Below, in pieces: positions 44,144-53,691 of a stretch of DNA of 64,000 nt. Position numbers and translations under genes: made by a program. How positions within the stretch are numbered: position 1 is the first letter of the stretch; each line of letters starts with the position of its first letter. The stretch lies in NCBI RefSeq assembly GCF_021462285.1, contig NZ_CP082787.1:3472001-3536000 (forward strand), read 5' to 3'. Origin of the DNA: Serratia entomophila. GTDB taxonomy: Bacteria; Pseudomonadota; Gammaproteobacteria; Enterobacterales; Enterobacteriaceae. Under the pieces are notes generated by a model. That model made no database searches and was not told the DNA's origin. It was given only the letters and a program-made list of their open reading frames with translations.

Positions 44144-45484
44144 ATGAGCCAGAAAAACCTATTTACTAAATCAGCTCTCGCAGCTGCAGTGGCAATTATT
44201 TCTTCAAACGTGTCTGCCGCAGGATTCCAGCTGAACGAGTTTTCAGCAGCTGGTTTAGGACGTTCGTATTCTGGCGAAGGCGCCATGGCGGATACCGCGG
44301 CTTCCGCCAGCCGTAACCCGGCTCTTCTGATGATGTACACGCGCCCGGAATTCTCTATCGGCGCAGTATTTATCGATCCCGACGTAGACATTTCAGGCAA
44401 ATCGCCATCCGGTGCCAGCCTGGACGCCAAAAACATCGCACCGACCGCCTGGGTGCCGAACCTGCACTATGTTCACCCGATTAACGATCAGTTCGCGGTC
44501 GGCGGCTCGGTCACCAGCAACTTCGGCCTGGCCACTGAATACAACGACGGCTATGCCGCAGGCTCCATGGGCGGTAAAACCGACCTGGAAACCCTGAACC
44601 TGAACCTGAGCGGCGCTTACCGCCTGAACCAGCACTTCAGCTTCGGCCTGGGCTTCGACGCCGTTTACGCCAAGGCCAAGCTTGAGCGTTATGCCGGCGA
44701 CCTGCCGAAACTGCTCGCAGCTCAGGGTTTGCAAACCGGTAAACTTACCCCACAGCAAGCCGGGCAGATTGCTCAAATGCCTGCCGACACCCAGATTTCA
44801 CACCTGAAGGGTGATAAATGGGGCTACGGCTGGAACGCCGGCATCCTGTACGAAGTGGACGAAAACAACCGTTACGGCTTCACTTACCGCTCCGAAGTGA
44901 AAATCAAGTTTGACGGCGACTACAAAAGCAGCCTGCCTACGGCATTCAACCCTATTTCACAAGCTCTGGGCGCCGGTCTGCCTTGGGGCACCAGCGGCAA
45001 CACCATCCCCGGCTCTCTGGACCTGAACCTGCCGGAAATGTGGGAACTGTCCGGTTACAACAAAGTGGCGCCGCAGTGGGCTATTCACTACAGCCTGGCC
45101 TACACCAGCTGGAGCCAGTTCCAGGAGCTGAAAGCCACCGGCAACAACGGCCAGACGCTGTTCCAAAAGCATGAAGGCTTCCGCGACGCTTATCGCATCG
45201 CGCTGGGCACCACCTACTTCTACGACGACAACTGGACCTTCCGCACCGGTATCGCCTTCGATGACAGCCCGGTGCCGGCACAGAACCGCTCCATTTCCAT
45301 CCCGGATCAGGACCGTTTCTGGCTGAGCGCCGGTACCACCTATGCGTTCAACAAAGACGCGTCGGTTGACGTCGGGGTTTCCTACATGCACGGCCAAAAA
45401 GTCAGCATCAAAGAAGGCCCATACAGCTTCGATTCTGTGGGTAAGGCCTGGCTGTACGGCGCCAACTTCAACTACCGTTTCTAA
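44144..45484 (+). CDS. fadL: Long-chain fatty-acid outer-membrane transporter FadL
   Basis: FadL is a 14-strand beta barrel that takes long-chain fatty acids through the outer membrane. The 446-residue precursor has a signal peptide (about 1-26, cut after VSA). The mature N-terminus [20 protein letters not shown] forms the hatch, with the NPA motif in SRNPALLMM. The C-terminus ends in aromatic Phe (FNYRF), the usual barrel-assembly signal. The start is the ATG after TGAGGTTTTG; a TTG two codons upstream is not needed. Confidence 0.96.
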   Translation: MSQKNLFTKSALAAAVAIISSNVSAAGFQLNEFSAAGLGRSYSGEGAMADTAASASRNPALLMMYTRPEFSIGAVFIDPDVDISGKSPSGASLDAKNIAPTAWVPNLHYVHPINDQFAVGGSVTSNFGLATEYNDGYAAGSMGGKTDLETLNLNLSGAYRLNQHFSFGLGFDAVYAKAKLERYAGDLPKLLAAQGLQTGKLTPQQAGQIAQMPADTQISHLKGDKWGYGWNAGILYEVDENNRYGFTYRSEVKIKFDGDYKSSLPTAFNPISQALGAGLPWGTSGNTIPGSLDLNLPEMWELSGYNKVAPQWAIHYSLAYTSWSQFQELKATGNNGQTLFQKHEGFRDAYRIALGTTYFYDDNWTFRTGIAFDDSPVPAQNRSISIPDQDRFWLSAGTTYAFNKDASVDVGVSYMHGQKVSIKEGPYSFDSVGKAWLYGANFNYRF

Positions 45485-45507
45485 GCGCTTTTATCGGCAT
45501 AGAAACC

Positions 45508-45533
45508 AAAGCGCCTCACGGGGCGCTTTTTCT
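45508..45533 (+). terminator. fadL terminator
   Basis: AAAGCGCC and GGCGCTTT form an eight-pair stem with a six-base loop, followed by TTCTTTT. Confidence 0.85.
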
Positions 45534-45552
45534 TTTCCGATTATTGAGCCAT

Positions 45553-45580
45553 AAAAAAAACCCGCCGGACGGCGGGTTTT
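45553..45580 (-). terminator. mlaA terminator
   Basis: On the minus strand AAAACCCGCC and GGCGGGTTTT form a ten-pair stem with a four-base loop and a long T-tract, 20 bases after the mlaA stop. Confidence 0.9.
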
Positions 45581-45600
45581 CATATTCGTTCGCTCGCGGC

Positions 45601-46362
45601 TTATTGCGCCGAGTCGATCTCGTCCAAATCGCCCTGAATCGCCTTGGCGTTCGGGTTTTCTTCCGGCTTCAGCGAGCCGCCGTTGGCGATAAAGTCGTGA
45701 CGCTGGAAGTAAGCTTCGCGCACCATGACGTAAGGATCGGACGAGTTGTGCAGCAGGCCGTCGGAATCCAGCAACTGGGCGCGGGTTTCAATGCCTTCCA
45801 CCACCCATTTGCCCGCCGACATCCAGAAGGTCAGGTAGCTCAGCATCGGATAGAGTGTATCGGCAAAGTCGCCGCCGTCTTCACGCAGGGTAAAGCTGCC
45901 GTAGCCCGGCAACATCACGTACGGGCCGTAGCCGACCTTGTAGTGCCCCAGGGTGCTGCCGAAGCGGTTTGGTTCTTCGCGCGCCAGTTTCGGGTTGGCC
46001 ATGCCGGCCACGTCGATCAGGCCGCCCATCCCCAACAGGGTGTTCAGGAAGAAGCGGTTAAAGTGGATCATCCCGCGGTACGGATCCCCCTTCAGGAAGG
46101 CGTTGACCATGCTGGCCGGCTCTTCCAGGTTGGAGGTGAAGTTGCTCAGGCCGTTGCGCGCCGGCATCGGCACATAATCGCGCCAGGCTACCGCCACCGG
46201 GCGCAAGACGTAAGGATCCAGGACGTTGTAGTTGAAGTCGAACATCGTCCGGTTAAACCCTTCCAGAGGATCGGAGCGCCCTTGCGATTCATTGTCCGGC
46301 GCGCTGGCGCAGCCCACCAGTAACACCGTTGCGAAAGCCAGCCCAGTCAGGCGAAAATTCAT
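45601..46362 (-). CDS. mlaA: Outer-membrane lipid asymmetry lipoprotein MlaA
   Basis: MlaA (VacJ) sits in the outer membrane with a porin partner and removes misplaced phospholipids from the outer leaflet to MlaC. The 253-residue protein has a lipoprotein signal with lipobox LVGC (Cys18). Conserved blocks are DPLEGFNRTMFDFNYNVLD, GDPYRGMIHFNRFFLNTLLG and LGHYKVGYGPYVMLPGYG. The ATG at 46362 follows GGAGAAAA; four upstream residues are not used. It lies between fadL and the ccm genes. Confidence 0.95.
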   Translation of the reverse strand: MNFRLTGLAFATVLLVGCASAPDNESQGRSDPLEGFNRTMFDFNYNVLDPYVLRPVAVAWRDYVPMPARNGLSNFTSNLEEPASMVNAFLKGDPYRGMIHFNRFFLNTLLGMGGLIDVAGMANPKLAREEPNRFGSTLGHYKVGYGPYVMLPGYGSFTLREDGGDFADTLYPMLSYLTFWMSAGKWVVEGIETRAQLLDSDGLLHNSSDPYVMVREAYFQRHDFIANGGSLKPEENPNAKAIQGDLDEIDSAQ

Positions 46363-46394
46363 ATTTTTCTCCATAAAAACACGTTCGGTCTTTT

Positions 46395-47606
46395 TCAGGG
46401 AACCTGCTTATTTATTTGAACGTCAACCTGCTCTTTGCCGCTGAAGTTTTGCGGCGCACTCTCGCCGAACCAGTCGCCCGCCTGCGGCGTGGCCAGGCCG
46501 TCCTGAGAAATACGCACGCGCACCTTCACCTGATGCTGAGCCGAAAGTAACCGCTCGGGCATCATGGCATTGCTGTCATCCAGAGAAAAAGACAGCGGAA
46601 AACGGCTCAGGGGCAGTTGTTTCACCGCAACCGGCACCGGGCTAACGCCGTCGGTAACCGAAATGACCAGCGTCCCCTGCTGCGGCAGCGCGTGACTCGC
46701 CTCCGGCGATAACGTCACATTAACAGCAAGTTTAACAGTTTCTTCGCCAGACTGTGCTTTTGCTTGCGCAATGCTGCGCGCAATCACCTCGGCGCGCGGA
46801 TCATTGGCCGGCAGCAGTTTCAACATCACCTGCCAGGCGCCGATGGCCCGTTTGAAATCGCCCTGTTCGAAAGCGTTGAACGCCAACAGGCTCAGCACGC
46901 GCGGATTGCTGTGATCCTCCGCGATCATTTGGCGCAACAGCTGCGCGGCCTGCTTGTTATCCTCCGGATCGTTGGAACGCGTCAAGACCTCAGCATAACC
47001 GAGGCGCACTTCCAGACTATTCGGATCCAACCGGTATGCGTGGGCAAACGCCTGAGTGGCGGTGGTGGCGTTGTTCAGCGCCATGCCGACGCGCCCCAGC
47101 ATCATCCAGTCATTGACGTTGCGGCTGTCCTGCTGCAGCGCGGTACGCAGGCCCAGCCCAAGGCGAGCGATCTCTTCCATGCTCAGCGGCCTGGCGCGTT
47201 CGTTGGCGACGCGCGCGCGCAGCTCCGGCATCTGCGCCTGCACCTGACGCCAGTCCAGCACCTGCGCCAGCCCGCCGGTTTTCAGATAAAAGCCCAGGGT
47301 CACCACCAGCAACAGCAACACGCCCGGCACCAGCGCCCAGCGGTTGATCGGCTTCGCCTGGGCCTCCTGCCGGCCGGGAATATCGTTCAGCAGGTTCTGC
47401 TGCAGCTCTTTCACCAGCTCCGGGCGCTCGGCGATCACCCCCTGCTGTTCATCCTGCTCCAGCTCGTTGAGGCGGTCCTGATAAAACGCTTTGTTGAGCG
47501 CATCGCGACTGGTGGCGGCATGTTGCTTGCCGTGGCGCATCGCCGGGATCACCAGCAACGCCGCAGCGCCCACCAATAGCACAATAATAGTCAGCCAAAA
47601 AGCCAT
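46395..47606 (-). CDS. ccmI: Cytochrome c maturation protein CcmI
   Basis: CcmI presents apocytochrome c to the heme-ligation complex. The 403-residue protein starts with a membrane helix (AFWLTIIVLLVGAAALLVIP), a cytoplasmic loop with a leucine-rich segment, and a second helix (WALVPGVLLLLVVTLGFYL at about 90-109). The periplasmic TPR domain follows (about 140-280; WMMLGRVGMALNNATTATQA), then a C-terminal beta domain. In E. coli this part is fused to CcmH; here it is a separate gene whose ATG abuts the ccmH stop. Confidence 0.9.
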   Translation of the reverse strand: MAFWLTIIVLLVGAAALLVIPAMRHGKQHAATSRDALNKAFYQDRLNELEQDEQQGVIAERPELVKELQQNLLNDIPGRQEAQAKPINRWALVPGVLLLLVVTLGFYLKTGGLAQVLDWRQVQAQMPELRARVANERARPLSMEEIARLGLGLRTALQQDSRNVNDWMMLGRVGMALNNATTATQAFAHAYRLDPNSLEVRLGYAEVLTRSNDPEDNKQAAQLLRQMIAEDHSNPRVLSLLAFNAFEQGDFKRAIGAWQVMLKLLPANDPRAEVIARSIAQAKAQSGEETVKLAVNVTLSPEASHALPQQGTLVISVTDGVSPVPVAVKQLPLSRFPLSFSLDDSNAMMPERLLSAQHQVKVRVRISQDGLATPQAGDWFGESAPQNFSGKEQVDVQINKQVP

Positions 47607-48073
47607 TAGGGTTTCTTCCTGTCAGTCTCGTTCAGCAGCGCAGCCAGGCGCTGCTGTTCCTGGGCGGAGAATGCGTCGTCCACCGCCGCGTCGGGCCGGC
47701 GCCGGGTGCGCAGGATCACCACCGCGCCGCCGATCAGCACGAACAGCAGCGGGCCGAGCCACAGGATCAGCGTCGCCGGCGTCACCGGCGGCTCATAGGT
47801 GACGAAATTGCCGTAGCGCGCCACCATATAATCGATGATCTGCTGCTTGCTTTGCCCCTGCATCATCAGCTCATACACCTTGGTGCGCATGTCGGCGGCG
47901 ATGATGGCGTTGGAATCGGCAATGCTGTTGTTCTGGCATTTCGGGCAGCGCAGCTGTTCGGTCAGCTCACGATACTGCTGCTCCTGCTCCACCGAGTTGA
48001 ACCGATAGGTATCGATAGCCGCCGCCGCGCTCCAGCTCAGCAACGCGGCGAACATCAGGACCGCCAGCCTCAC
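47606..48073 (-). CDS. ccmH: Cytochrome c maturation thiol reductase CcmH
   Basis: CcmH (CcmL-type) reduces the apocytochrome CXXCH disulfide for heme attachment. The 155-residue product has a signal peptide (about 1-19), the redox pair in LTEQLRCPKCQNNSIADS, and one membrane helix at about 104-123 (LILWLGPLLFVLIGGAVVIL). Its stop overlaps the ccmI start. This is the short form, lacking the fused TPR part of E. coli CcmH. Confidence 0.93.
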   Translation of the reverse strand: MRLAVLMFAALLSWSAAAAIDTYRFNSVEQEQQYRELTEQLRCPKCQNNSIADSNAIIAADMRTKVYELMMQGQSKQQIIDYMVARYGNFVTYEPPVTPATLILWLGPLLFVLIGGAVVILRTRRRPDAAVDDAFSAQEQQRLAALLNETDRKKP

Positions 48074-48621
48074 GCCTCACCCCCATACTTTTTATACAGC
48101 GGCAGCACTTCCTGCTGCCAGACGCGCTCGTTCATATCGCCGGCGTGGCGGTAGCGAATAATGCCCTGGCCGTCGATCAGGAAGGTTTCCGGCGCGCCGT
48201 ACACCCCGAGATCCAGCCCCAGCATGCCGTCGCCGTCATACAGGCTGAGCGCGTAAGGGTTGCCCAACGAATTCAGCCAGGTCACCGCTTTGCTGCGGTC
48301 ATCCTTGTAATTAAGCCCCACCACCCGCACGCCGCGCGCCGCCAGGGTGTTGAGGTACTGATGCTCGGCGCGGCAGGTCGGGCACCAGGTGGCCCAGACG
48401 TTGAGCAGCATCGGCTTGCCGTTGCGCAGCACCGCCTGATCGTAGGTTTTGCCCGGTTGATCCAGCGACTCCAGCTTGAAGGTGGGCACCGGTTTGCCAA
48501 TCAGCGCCGACTCCAGCAGGGTCGGGTCCTCGCCGCCGGCGTTGCGCGCCAGCTGCACCATAAAGGCCGCCACCAGCAACAGGAACAGGATTAAAGGGAT
48601 AAACAGCAGTTTGCGCTTCAT
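48070..48621 (-). CDS. ccmG: Thiol:disulfide interchange protein CcmG (DsbE)
   Basis: CcmG is a membrane-tethered periplasmic thioredoxin that receives electrons from DsbD and reduces CcmH or the apocytochrome. The 183-residue product has an N-terminal anchor (residues 5-23), the active site NVWATWCPTCRAEH and the cis-Pro loop in GVYGAPETFLIDG. It overlaps both neighbours by four bases. Confidence 0.94.
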   Translation of the reverse strand: MKRKLLFIPLILFLLLVAAFMVQLARNAGGEDPTLLESALIGKPVPTFKLESLDQPGKTYDQAVLRNGKPMLLNVWATWCPTCRAEHQYLNTLAARGVRVVGLNYKDDRSKAVTWLNSLGNPYALSLYDGDGMLGLDLGVYGAPETFLIDGQGIIRYRHAGDMNERVWQQEVLPLYKKYGGEA

Positions 48622-50585
48622 GATTGCGCCTCCGGCTTGGCTTCACGCTTAAGCTTTTTGCTCATGCGATAACGCGGATCGAGGATGCACAGGATGCCGC
48701 CGATCGCCATAAATACCCCGCCGAACCAGATCCAGCGCACGAAGGGTTTGTAGTACAACCGCACCGCCCAAGAGCCGTCGTCCAGCTCTTCGCCCAGCGC
48801 CGCGTACAGATCGCGGCTGAAGCCGCCGTCGATCGCCGCTTCGGTCATCATGCTGCGCGCCACGCTGTAATAGCGTTTCTCGGCGTGCAGCGTCGCTTCC
48901 GGCTTGCCGTTGCGCGTCACGTCGATAATGCCGACGCCGCCGCTGTAGTTCGGGCCGCGGATGTCGTGCACGTCGCGGAACACAAAGTGGTAGCTATGGA
49001 TATCCACGCTGTCGCCGGCCTTCATGCGCACGTCGCGTTCCACGCTGTAGTTCTGGCTGAACGCGATGCCGATCACCGTCACCGCCACGCCGAGATGGCC
49101 AAGCACCATGCCCCAGTGGCTGCGGGAAAGGTGCGTCAGGCCGCGCCAGAAACCGTGGCGATGAGTGGCCCGCTCGTGCAGCTCCATCAGCGTCAGGAGG
49201 ATCACCCACACCGCCATGATCAGGCCCACCACCGTCATGCCGGCGATGCTGTCCTGCAGCAGCCACGGCAACAGAATGGACAACGCCAGGGTAATCACCA
49301 ACGCCACGCCGAGGCGGCGCCACAGCTTGGTCGGTTCATCGCGGCGCCAGCGCACCAGCGGGCCGATGCCCAACAGCAGCGCCAGCGGCGCCATCAGCCA
49401 GGTGAACATGGTATTGAAGAACGGCTCGCCGATGGAGATGCTGCCCAGCCCCAGCTGTTTATGCACCAACGGCAGCAGCGTGCCCAGCAGCACCACCAGC
49501 ATGGCGGCAATCAGCAGCACGTTGTTGCCCAGCAGGAAGGTTTCGCGCGAGAAAGTTTCGTGCTGCACCCGGCTGCGCACCTGGCCGCCTTTGATGGCGT
49601 ACAGCAGCAGCGAACCGCCGATCACGATCACCAGATAAGCGAGGATAAACATGCCGCGCGCCGGATCCGAAGCGAAAGAATGCACCGACACCAGCACGCC
49701 GGAACGCACCAGGAAGGTCCCCAGCAGGCACAGCGAGAAGGCGGTGATCGCCAGCAGCACCGTCCAGGCCTTAAAGGTGCCGCGTTTTTCAGTGACCGCC
49801 AGCGAGTGGATCAAGGCGGTGCCGGCCAGCCATGGCATAAAGGAGGCGTTTTCCACCGGATCCCAGAACCACCAGCCGCCCCAGCCCAGCTCATAATAGG
49901 CCCAGGCGGACCCCAGCACGATGCCCATGGTGAGAAACACCCAGGCCGCGGTGGTCCAGGGGCGCGACCAGCGCGCCCAGGCGGTGTCGAGCCGGCCGGC
50001 CATCAGCGAGGCGATGGCGAAGGCGAAGGCCACCGAGAAACCGACATAGCCCATATACAGCAGCGGCGGGTGGAAAATCAGGCCGATGTCCTGCAGCAGC
50101 GGGTTGAGATCGCTGCCGTCGATCGGGAAGTTCGGCAAGGTGCGGGTGAACGGGTTGGAGGTCATGATGATAAACAGCAGGAAGCCGGCGGTGATCATGC
50201 CCATCACCGACAGCACGCGCGCCACCGCATCCTGCGGCATGCTGCGGCTGCACAGCGCCACCGCCAGCGACCAGCAGCTCAGCAACAGCACCCACAGCAG
50301 CAGCGAGCCCTCGTGCGCTCCCCAGGTGGCGGCGATGCGATAATACACCGGCAACTGAGTGTTGGAGTTGGCGGCCACGTAGGCCAGGGTAAAATCGTTG
50401 ACCACAAAGGCGTGCACCAGGCAGATAAACGCCAGCGCGATGGCGGCGAACATGCCGTAGGTCAGCGGCCGGGCCACCGCCATCATGCGCGTATCCTGGC
50501 GCGCCGCGCCCCACTGCGGATAAATGCTCAGCAGCAGCGCTATCGCCAGCGCCAGGCACAGCAGGAAACTGCCAATTTCCGGCAT
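48618..50585 (-). CDS. ccmF: Heme lyase subunit CcmF
   Basis: CcmF is the large integral-membrane part of the heme-cytochrome ligation complex. The 655-residue product has about 15 helices and the periplasmic tryptophan-rich signature LGWGGWWFWDPVENASFMPW. Four conserved His include those in ATWGAHEGSLLLWVLLLS and TLLPLVHKQLGLG. The ATG at 50585 overlaps the ccmE stop. Confidence 0.95.
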   Translation of the reverse strand: MPEIGSFLLCLALAIALLLSIYPQWGAARQDTRMMAVARPLTYGMFAAIALAFICLVHAFVVNDFTLAYVAANSNTQLPVYYRIAATWGAHEGSLLLWVLLLSCWSLAVALCSRSMPQDAVARVLSVMGMITAGFLLFIIMTSNPFTRTLPNFPIDGSDLNPLLQDIGLIFHPPLLYMGYVGFSVAFAFAIASLMAGRLDTAWARWSRPWTTAAWVFLTMGIVLGSAWAYYELGWGGWWFWDPVENASFMPWLAGTALIHSLAVTEKRGTFKAWTVLLAITAFSLCLLGTFLVRSGVLVSVHSFASDPARGMFILAYLVIVIGGSLLLYAIKGGQVRSRVQHETFSRETFLLGNNVLLIAAMLVVLLGTLLPLVHKQLGLGSISIGEPFFNTMFTWLMAPLALLLGIGPLVRWRRDEPTKLWRRLGVALVITLALSILLPWLLQDSIAGMTVVGLIMAVWVILLTLMELHERATHRHGFWRGLTHLSRSHWGMVLGHLGVAVTVIGIAFSQNYSVERDVRMKAGDSVDIHSYHFVFRDVHDIRGPNYSGGVGIIDVTRNGKPEATLHAEKRYYSVARSMMTEAAIDGGFSRDLYAALGEELDDGSWAVRLYYKPFVRWIWFGGVFMAIGGILCILDPRYRMSKKLKREAKPEAQS

Positions 50586-51079
50586 CATGATTTGCTGCCC
50601 CCATTCTGCGGCGCGGCATAGGCTTCCGCCGGCCCTTTATGGTTATCTTTCATTGCGTCGGCCACTTCCGGCGGGGTGTATTTTTCGTCGTGCTTGGCCA
50701 GCACTTCGCGCGCGTTGACCACGTTGCCTTCGCCCAGCACGCCCTGCGCCACCACGCCCTGCCCTTCGCGGAACAGATCCGGCAGGATGCCGGTGTAAGT
50801 GACGCCAATGGCGCCGCGCGCGTCATAAATCTTGAAGCTGACCTGCAGCGTGTTCGGGTCACGCTTCACCGAACCGGGCATCACCATACCGCCGATGCGC
50901 AGGCGCTGGCCCACCTCGGGTTTCTCGTGGTTTTCGCCTTTGCCCTGCAGGATTTCACCCGGGGTATAGAACAGATCGATGTTGGAGCGCAGCGCATACA
51001 GCATCAGCGTGGCGGTCAGCGCCACGCCAATCAGCACCACAATAGCCAGATACAGGCGGCTTTTACGACGTGGATTCAC
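50585..51079 (-). CDS. ccmE: Heme chaperone CcmE (GTG start)
   Basis: CcmE binds heme covalently in the periplasm and hands it to apocytochrome c. The 164-residue product starts at GTG (51079) after GGGAGAAA, giving [12 protein letters not shown], one membrane anchor (about 10-30), and an OB-fold domain. The heme-binding His130 and Tyr134 are in [15 protein letters not shown] longer frame up to 51250 runs over ccmD and is rejected. Confidence 0.95.
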   Translation of the reverse strand: MNPRRKSRLYLAIVVLIGVALTATLMLYALRSNIDLFYTPGEILQGKGENHEKPEVGQRLRIGGMVMPGSVKRDPNTLQVSFKIYDARGAIGVTYTGILPDLFREGQGVVAQGVLGEGNVVNAREVLAKHDEKYTPPEVADAMKDNHKGPAEAYAAPQNGGSKS

Positions 51080-51312
51080 AATGCTTTCTCCCGCGATGCG
51101 GCGGATTGTTGTTTTGACTGCTGCGCATGGCGGATGCGCCGTTCGCGCGCCTGACGGCGGCCGATCTCCTTCAACAGCCGTTTGCGCTGCCACAGGGTGT
51201 GCCCCACCAGCCCCAGCAGCGAGAGCAGCGTAACGGCCACCGCCAGCCAAACGTAAAAGGCGTAGCCACCCATGGCGAAAAACGCCTGCCAGGAAGTAAA
51301 AGCGGCATTCAT
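51076..51312 (-). CDS. ccmD: Heme exporter subunit CcmD
   Basis: CcmD is a small single-span protein that helps release holo-CcmE from CcmABC. The 78-residue product begins [20 protein letters not shown], continues with the helix [18 protein letters not shown], and ends with a strongly basic cytoplasmic tail ([19 protein letters not shown]). The ATG follows AAGGAGCG and overlaps the ccmC stop (TGATG). Its TGA overlaps the ccmE GTG. Confidence 0.93.
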   Translation of the reverse strand: MNAAFTSWQAFFAMGGYAFYVWLAVAVTLLSLLGLVGHTLWQRKRLLKEIGRRQARERRIRHAQQSKQQSAASREKAL

Positions 51313-52046
51313 CACTGGCGCTCCTTATCGATCAGCCCGGCGACCCACGGGCGTTGGCGCTCGTGGAGCAGGATCAGGTTGCGCAGGCGCATCAGGGTGA
51401 GGGTGACGAAGAACAGCAGGTAGCCGAGGATCGCCCAGCGCAGCGGGGTGCGCATGCTCGGCGCGATGCTCTGTTGCATATTGGTCGAGCCCTGATGAAG
51501 GGTATTCCACCATTCGACCGAGAAATGAATGATCGGGATGTTCACCACCCCCACCAGCACCAGAATGCCGGCGGCACGGCCCGCCAGGCGGCGGTCCTCA
51601 AAGGCGTTGTACAGGGCGATGATGCCCATATAGAGAAACAGCAGCACCAGCTCGGAGGTCAGACGCGCGTCCCACACCCACCAGGTGCCCCACATCGGCT
51701 TGCCCCAGGCGGAACCGGTAACCAGCGCGATAAAGGTGAAAACGGCCCCGATCGGCGCCATCGCCGCCACCAGGGTGTCGGACATTTTCATCTGCCACAC
51801 CAGGCCGATAAACGCCGCTACCGCCATCGAGGCGTAGATGCCCATCGACCACATGGCCGCCGGCACGTGAATATAGATGATGCGGAAGCTGTCGCCCTGC
51901 TGATAATCTTTCGGCGCAAAGCCAAAGCCCCACACCCAGCCAAGCAGCAGGCAGGCGGCGCCCGCCAAACCCAGCCAGGGAATAAAGCGGCCGCAGACGT
52001 GATACAGCCGTTCAGGCCGGGCCAGTTGATGTAACCATTTCCACAT
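51312..52046 (-). CDS. ccmC: Heme exporter membrane subunit CcmC
   Basis: CcmC loads heme onto CcmE. The 244-residue product has six helices and the WWD signature in [20 protein letters not shown], flanked by conserved His in [16 protein letters not shown] and WNTLHQGST. The ATG at 52046 gives MWKWLHQLA as in E. coli; an in-frame ATG at 52055 is close enough that it cannot be excluded. A 115-base gap separates it from ccmB. Confidence 0.94.
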   Translation of the reverse strand: MWKWLHQLARPERLYHVCGRFIPWLGLAGAACLLLGWVWGFGFAPKDYQQGDSFRIIYIHVPAAMWSMGIYASMAVAAFIGLVWQMKMSDTLVAAMAPIGAVFTFIALVTGSAWGKPMWGTWWVWDARLTSELVLLFLYMGIIALYNAFEDRRLAGRAAGILVLVGVVNIPIIHFSVEWWNTLHQGSTNMQQSIAPSMRTPLRWAILGYLLFFVTLTLMRLRNLILLHERQRPWVAGLIDKERQ

Positions 52047-52161
52047 TGTCGTCATTGCTCACGGTAAATTTTATTCGTCAGCCGCCCCTGCAGCCGGGAC
52101 GACGAAATTGCTGCGGCGCAACACGCTCTTGTTGGCGTTAACCGCGTTTCAATTCAATGTA

Positions 52162-52821
52162 TTAGTGCACACTCACCCGCAGCGCCGCCGCGGTGGCGAA
52201 AGGCGCCAGCGTCACGCTGCCGGCCAACATCGCCCCCAAAATCGCCAGGTAACCGTCGATCGGCATGCCCATGGCAGCGGCGTCGATGGCGCCGGTGGCG
52301 AAAATCAGCACCGGAATATACAACGGCAGCACCAGCAGGCTGAGCAGCACGCCGCCTTTGCGCAGCCCGACGGTCAGCCCCACGCCGATAGCGCCGATCA
52401 GGCTCAGCGTCGGCGTGCCCAGCAGCAGCGTGCCGGCCACCGCCAGCCAGGTATGCATATCCAGCGACAGCAGCAGCGCCACCAGCGGCGACAGGATCAA
52501 CAGCGGCAGCCCGGTCACGACCCAGTGAGCGCACACTTTACCTAATACGGCCATCGGCAACGGCGTCGGCAGCAATAACAGCTGCTCCAGCGAGCCGTCG
52601 AGATAGTCGTCGCGGAACAGCCGCTCCAGCGACAGCAGCGAGGCCAGCAGCGCCGCCACCCAGATAATCCCCGGCGCGATGCGCGCCAGCAGCTGCGGCT
52701 CGGGGCCAATGCCCAACGGGAACAGCGTGATCACTATCAGGAAAAACCACAGCGGGTTGACAATCTCCGACCCTTTGCGAAAGGCAATCTTCAGCTCACG
52801 ACGCAGTATGGTCAAAAACAT
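52162..52821 (-). CDS. ccmB: Heme exporter membrane subunit CcmB
   Basis: CcmB is the six-helix permease of the CcmAB ABC transporter, needed to release heme-loaded CcmE. The 219-residue product contains NPLWFFLIVITLFPLGIGPE, ERLFRDDYLDGSLEQLLLLP and the C-terminal GYLAILGAMLAGSVTLAPFA. The ATG at 52821 overlaps the ccmA stop and follows GGAGAG; a GTG just upstream is less well placed. Confidence 0.94.
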   Translation of the reverse strand: MFLTILRRELKIAFRKGSEIVNPLWFFLIVITLFPLGIGPEPQLLARIAPGIIWVAALLASLLSLERLFRDDYLDGSLEQLLLLPTPLPMAVLGKVCAHWVVTGLPLLILSPLVALLLSLDMHTWLAVAGTLLLGTPTLSLIGAIGVGLTVGLRKGGVLLSLLVLPLYIPVLIFATGAIDAAAMGMPIDGYLAILGAMLAGSVTLAPFATAAALRVSVH

Positions 52822-53465
52822 CACTGGCTCTCCATGCGGCTTTCCGTCAGCCTGATTTTGCCTACCGCCCGGTTGGCGCCGGCCAAATCCTGATGCGTGG
52901 TCAACAATACCATGCCGCCCTGCTGCGCATGTTGCTCAAAAAGGCTAATTAATTCAGCCACGCCTTGTTTATCGATCGCGGTCAGCGGCTCATCGAGGAT
53001 CCACAGCGGGCTGTCGCTGAGCCACAGCCGCGACAGCGCCACCCGCCGCTGCTGCCCGGCGGACAGCTGCGCCACCGGCAAATCTTCATAGCCCACCAGC
53101 CCCACCAGCTCCAAAGCCCGCCAGATGGCCTGACGATCGGACGTGCGGTGCGCCGCCTGATAAAATTGCAGGTTCTCGAAGGGAGTCAGCATGGCGTTAA
53201 TCCCCGGCTGATGGCCGAGGAACAGCAATTCTTGATGGTAGCTTGCACGGTCGCGCAGCGTATTGCGCCCACGCCATTGAACCTCCCCGGCGTCTGGCCG
53301 CGCCAGGCCCGCCAAAATGCGCAGCAGGCTGGTTTTGCCTGCGCCATTGGGCCCTTCGACCTGAACAATTTCGCCCGGATGCACCGAAAAGCTCAGCGCG
53401 CTAAACAGGGTGCGCTCATCGCGCACGCAACTCAGACTTTTGGCTTCCAGCATCGGGGAACTCAT
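52821..53465 (-). CDS. ccmA: Heme exporter ATP-binding protein CcmA
   Basis: CcmA is the ATPase of the CcmAB complex. The 214-residue ABC domain has Walker [15 protein letters not shown], the Q-loop region near [17 protein letters not shown], signature [15 protein letters not shown], Walker [13 protein letters not shown] and the switch His in LLTTHQDL. It is the first gene of the ccmABCDEFGHI operon. Its promoter should lie in the 226 bases shared with yfdC. Confidence 0.95.
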   Translation of the reverse strand: MSSPMLEAKSLSCVRDERTLFSALSFSVHPGEIVQVEGPNGAGKTSLLRILAGLARPDAGEVQWRGRNTLRDRASYHQELLFLGHQPGINAMLTPFENLQFYQAAHRTSDRQAIWRALELVGLVGYEDLPVAQLSAGQQRRVALSRLWLSDSPLWILDEPLTAIDKQGVAELISLFEQHAQQGGMVLLTTHQDLAGANRAVGKIRLTESRMESQ

Positions 53466-53691
53466 ATTTTTCTTTGGGATAGCGAATCATAGCATAAGCC
53501 CCACGCCGCACGCAGCCTGCGGCTGGCGCTCCGAAGGGGCAATATGCCGCGCAGGATCAACAATACGCGGAAAAAACCGCCGAAGTTTAACTCTTGTTAC
53601 TTTTTTCTGCATTTAGCCGCATTTTCGCCACTCGCCGCAGGGGCATCTACGCTTAATGCATGGCCGCCCCCCTTTGATAAGGAAAGACATC

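Noticed and set aside
50585..51250. Longer ccmE frame beginning inside ccmD
   Set aside because: The extra 57 residues are out-of-frame ccmD sequence. The GTG at 51079 has the ribosome-binding site and the conserved N-terminus.
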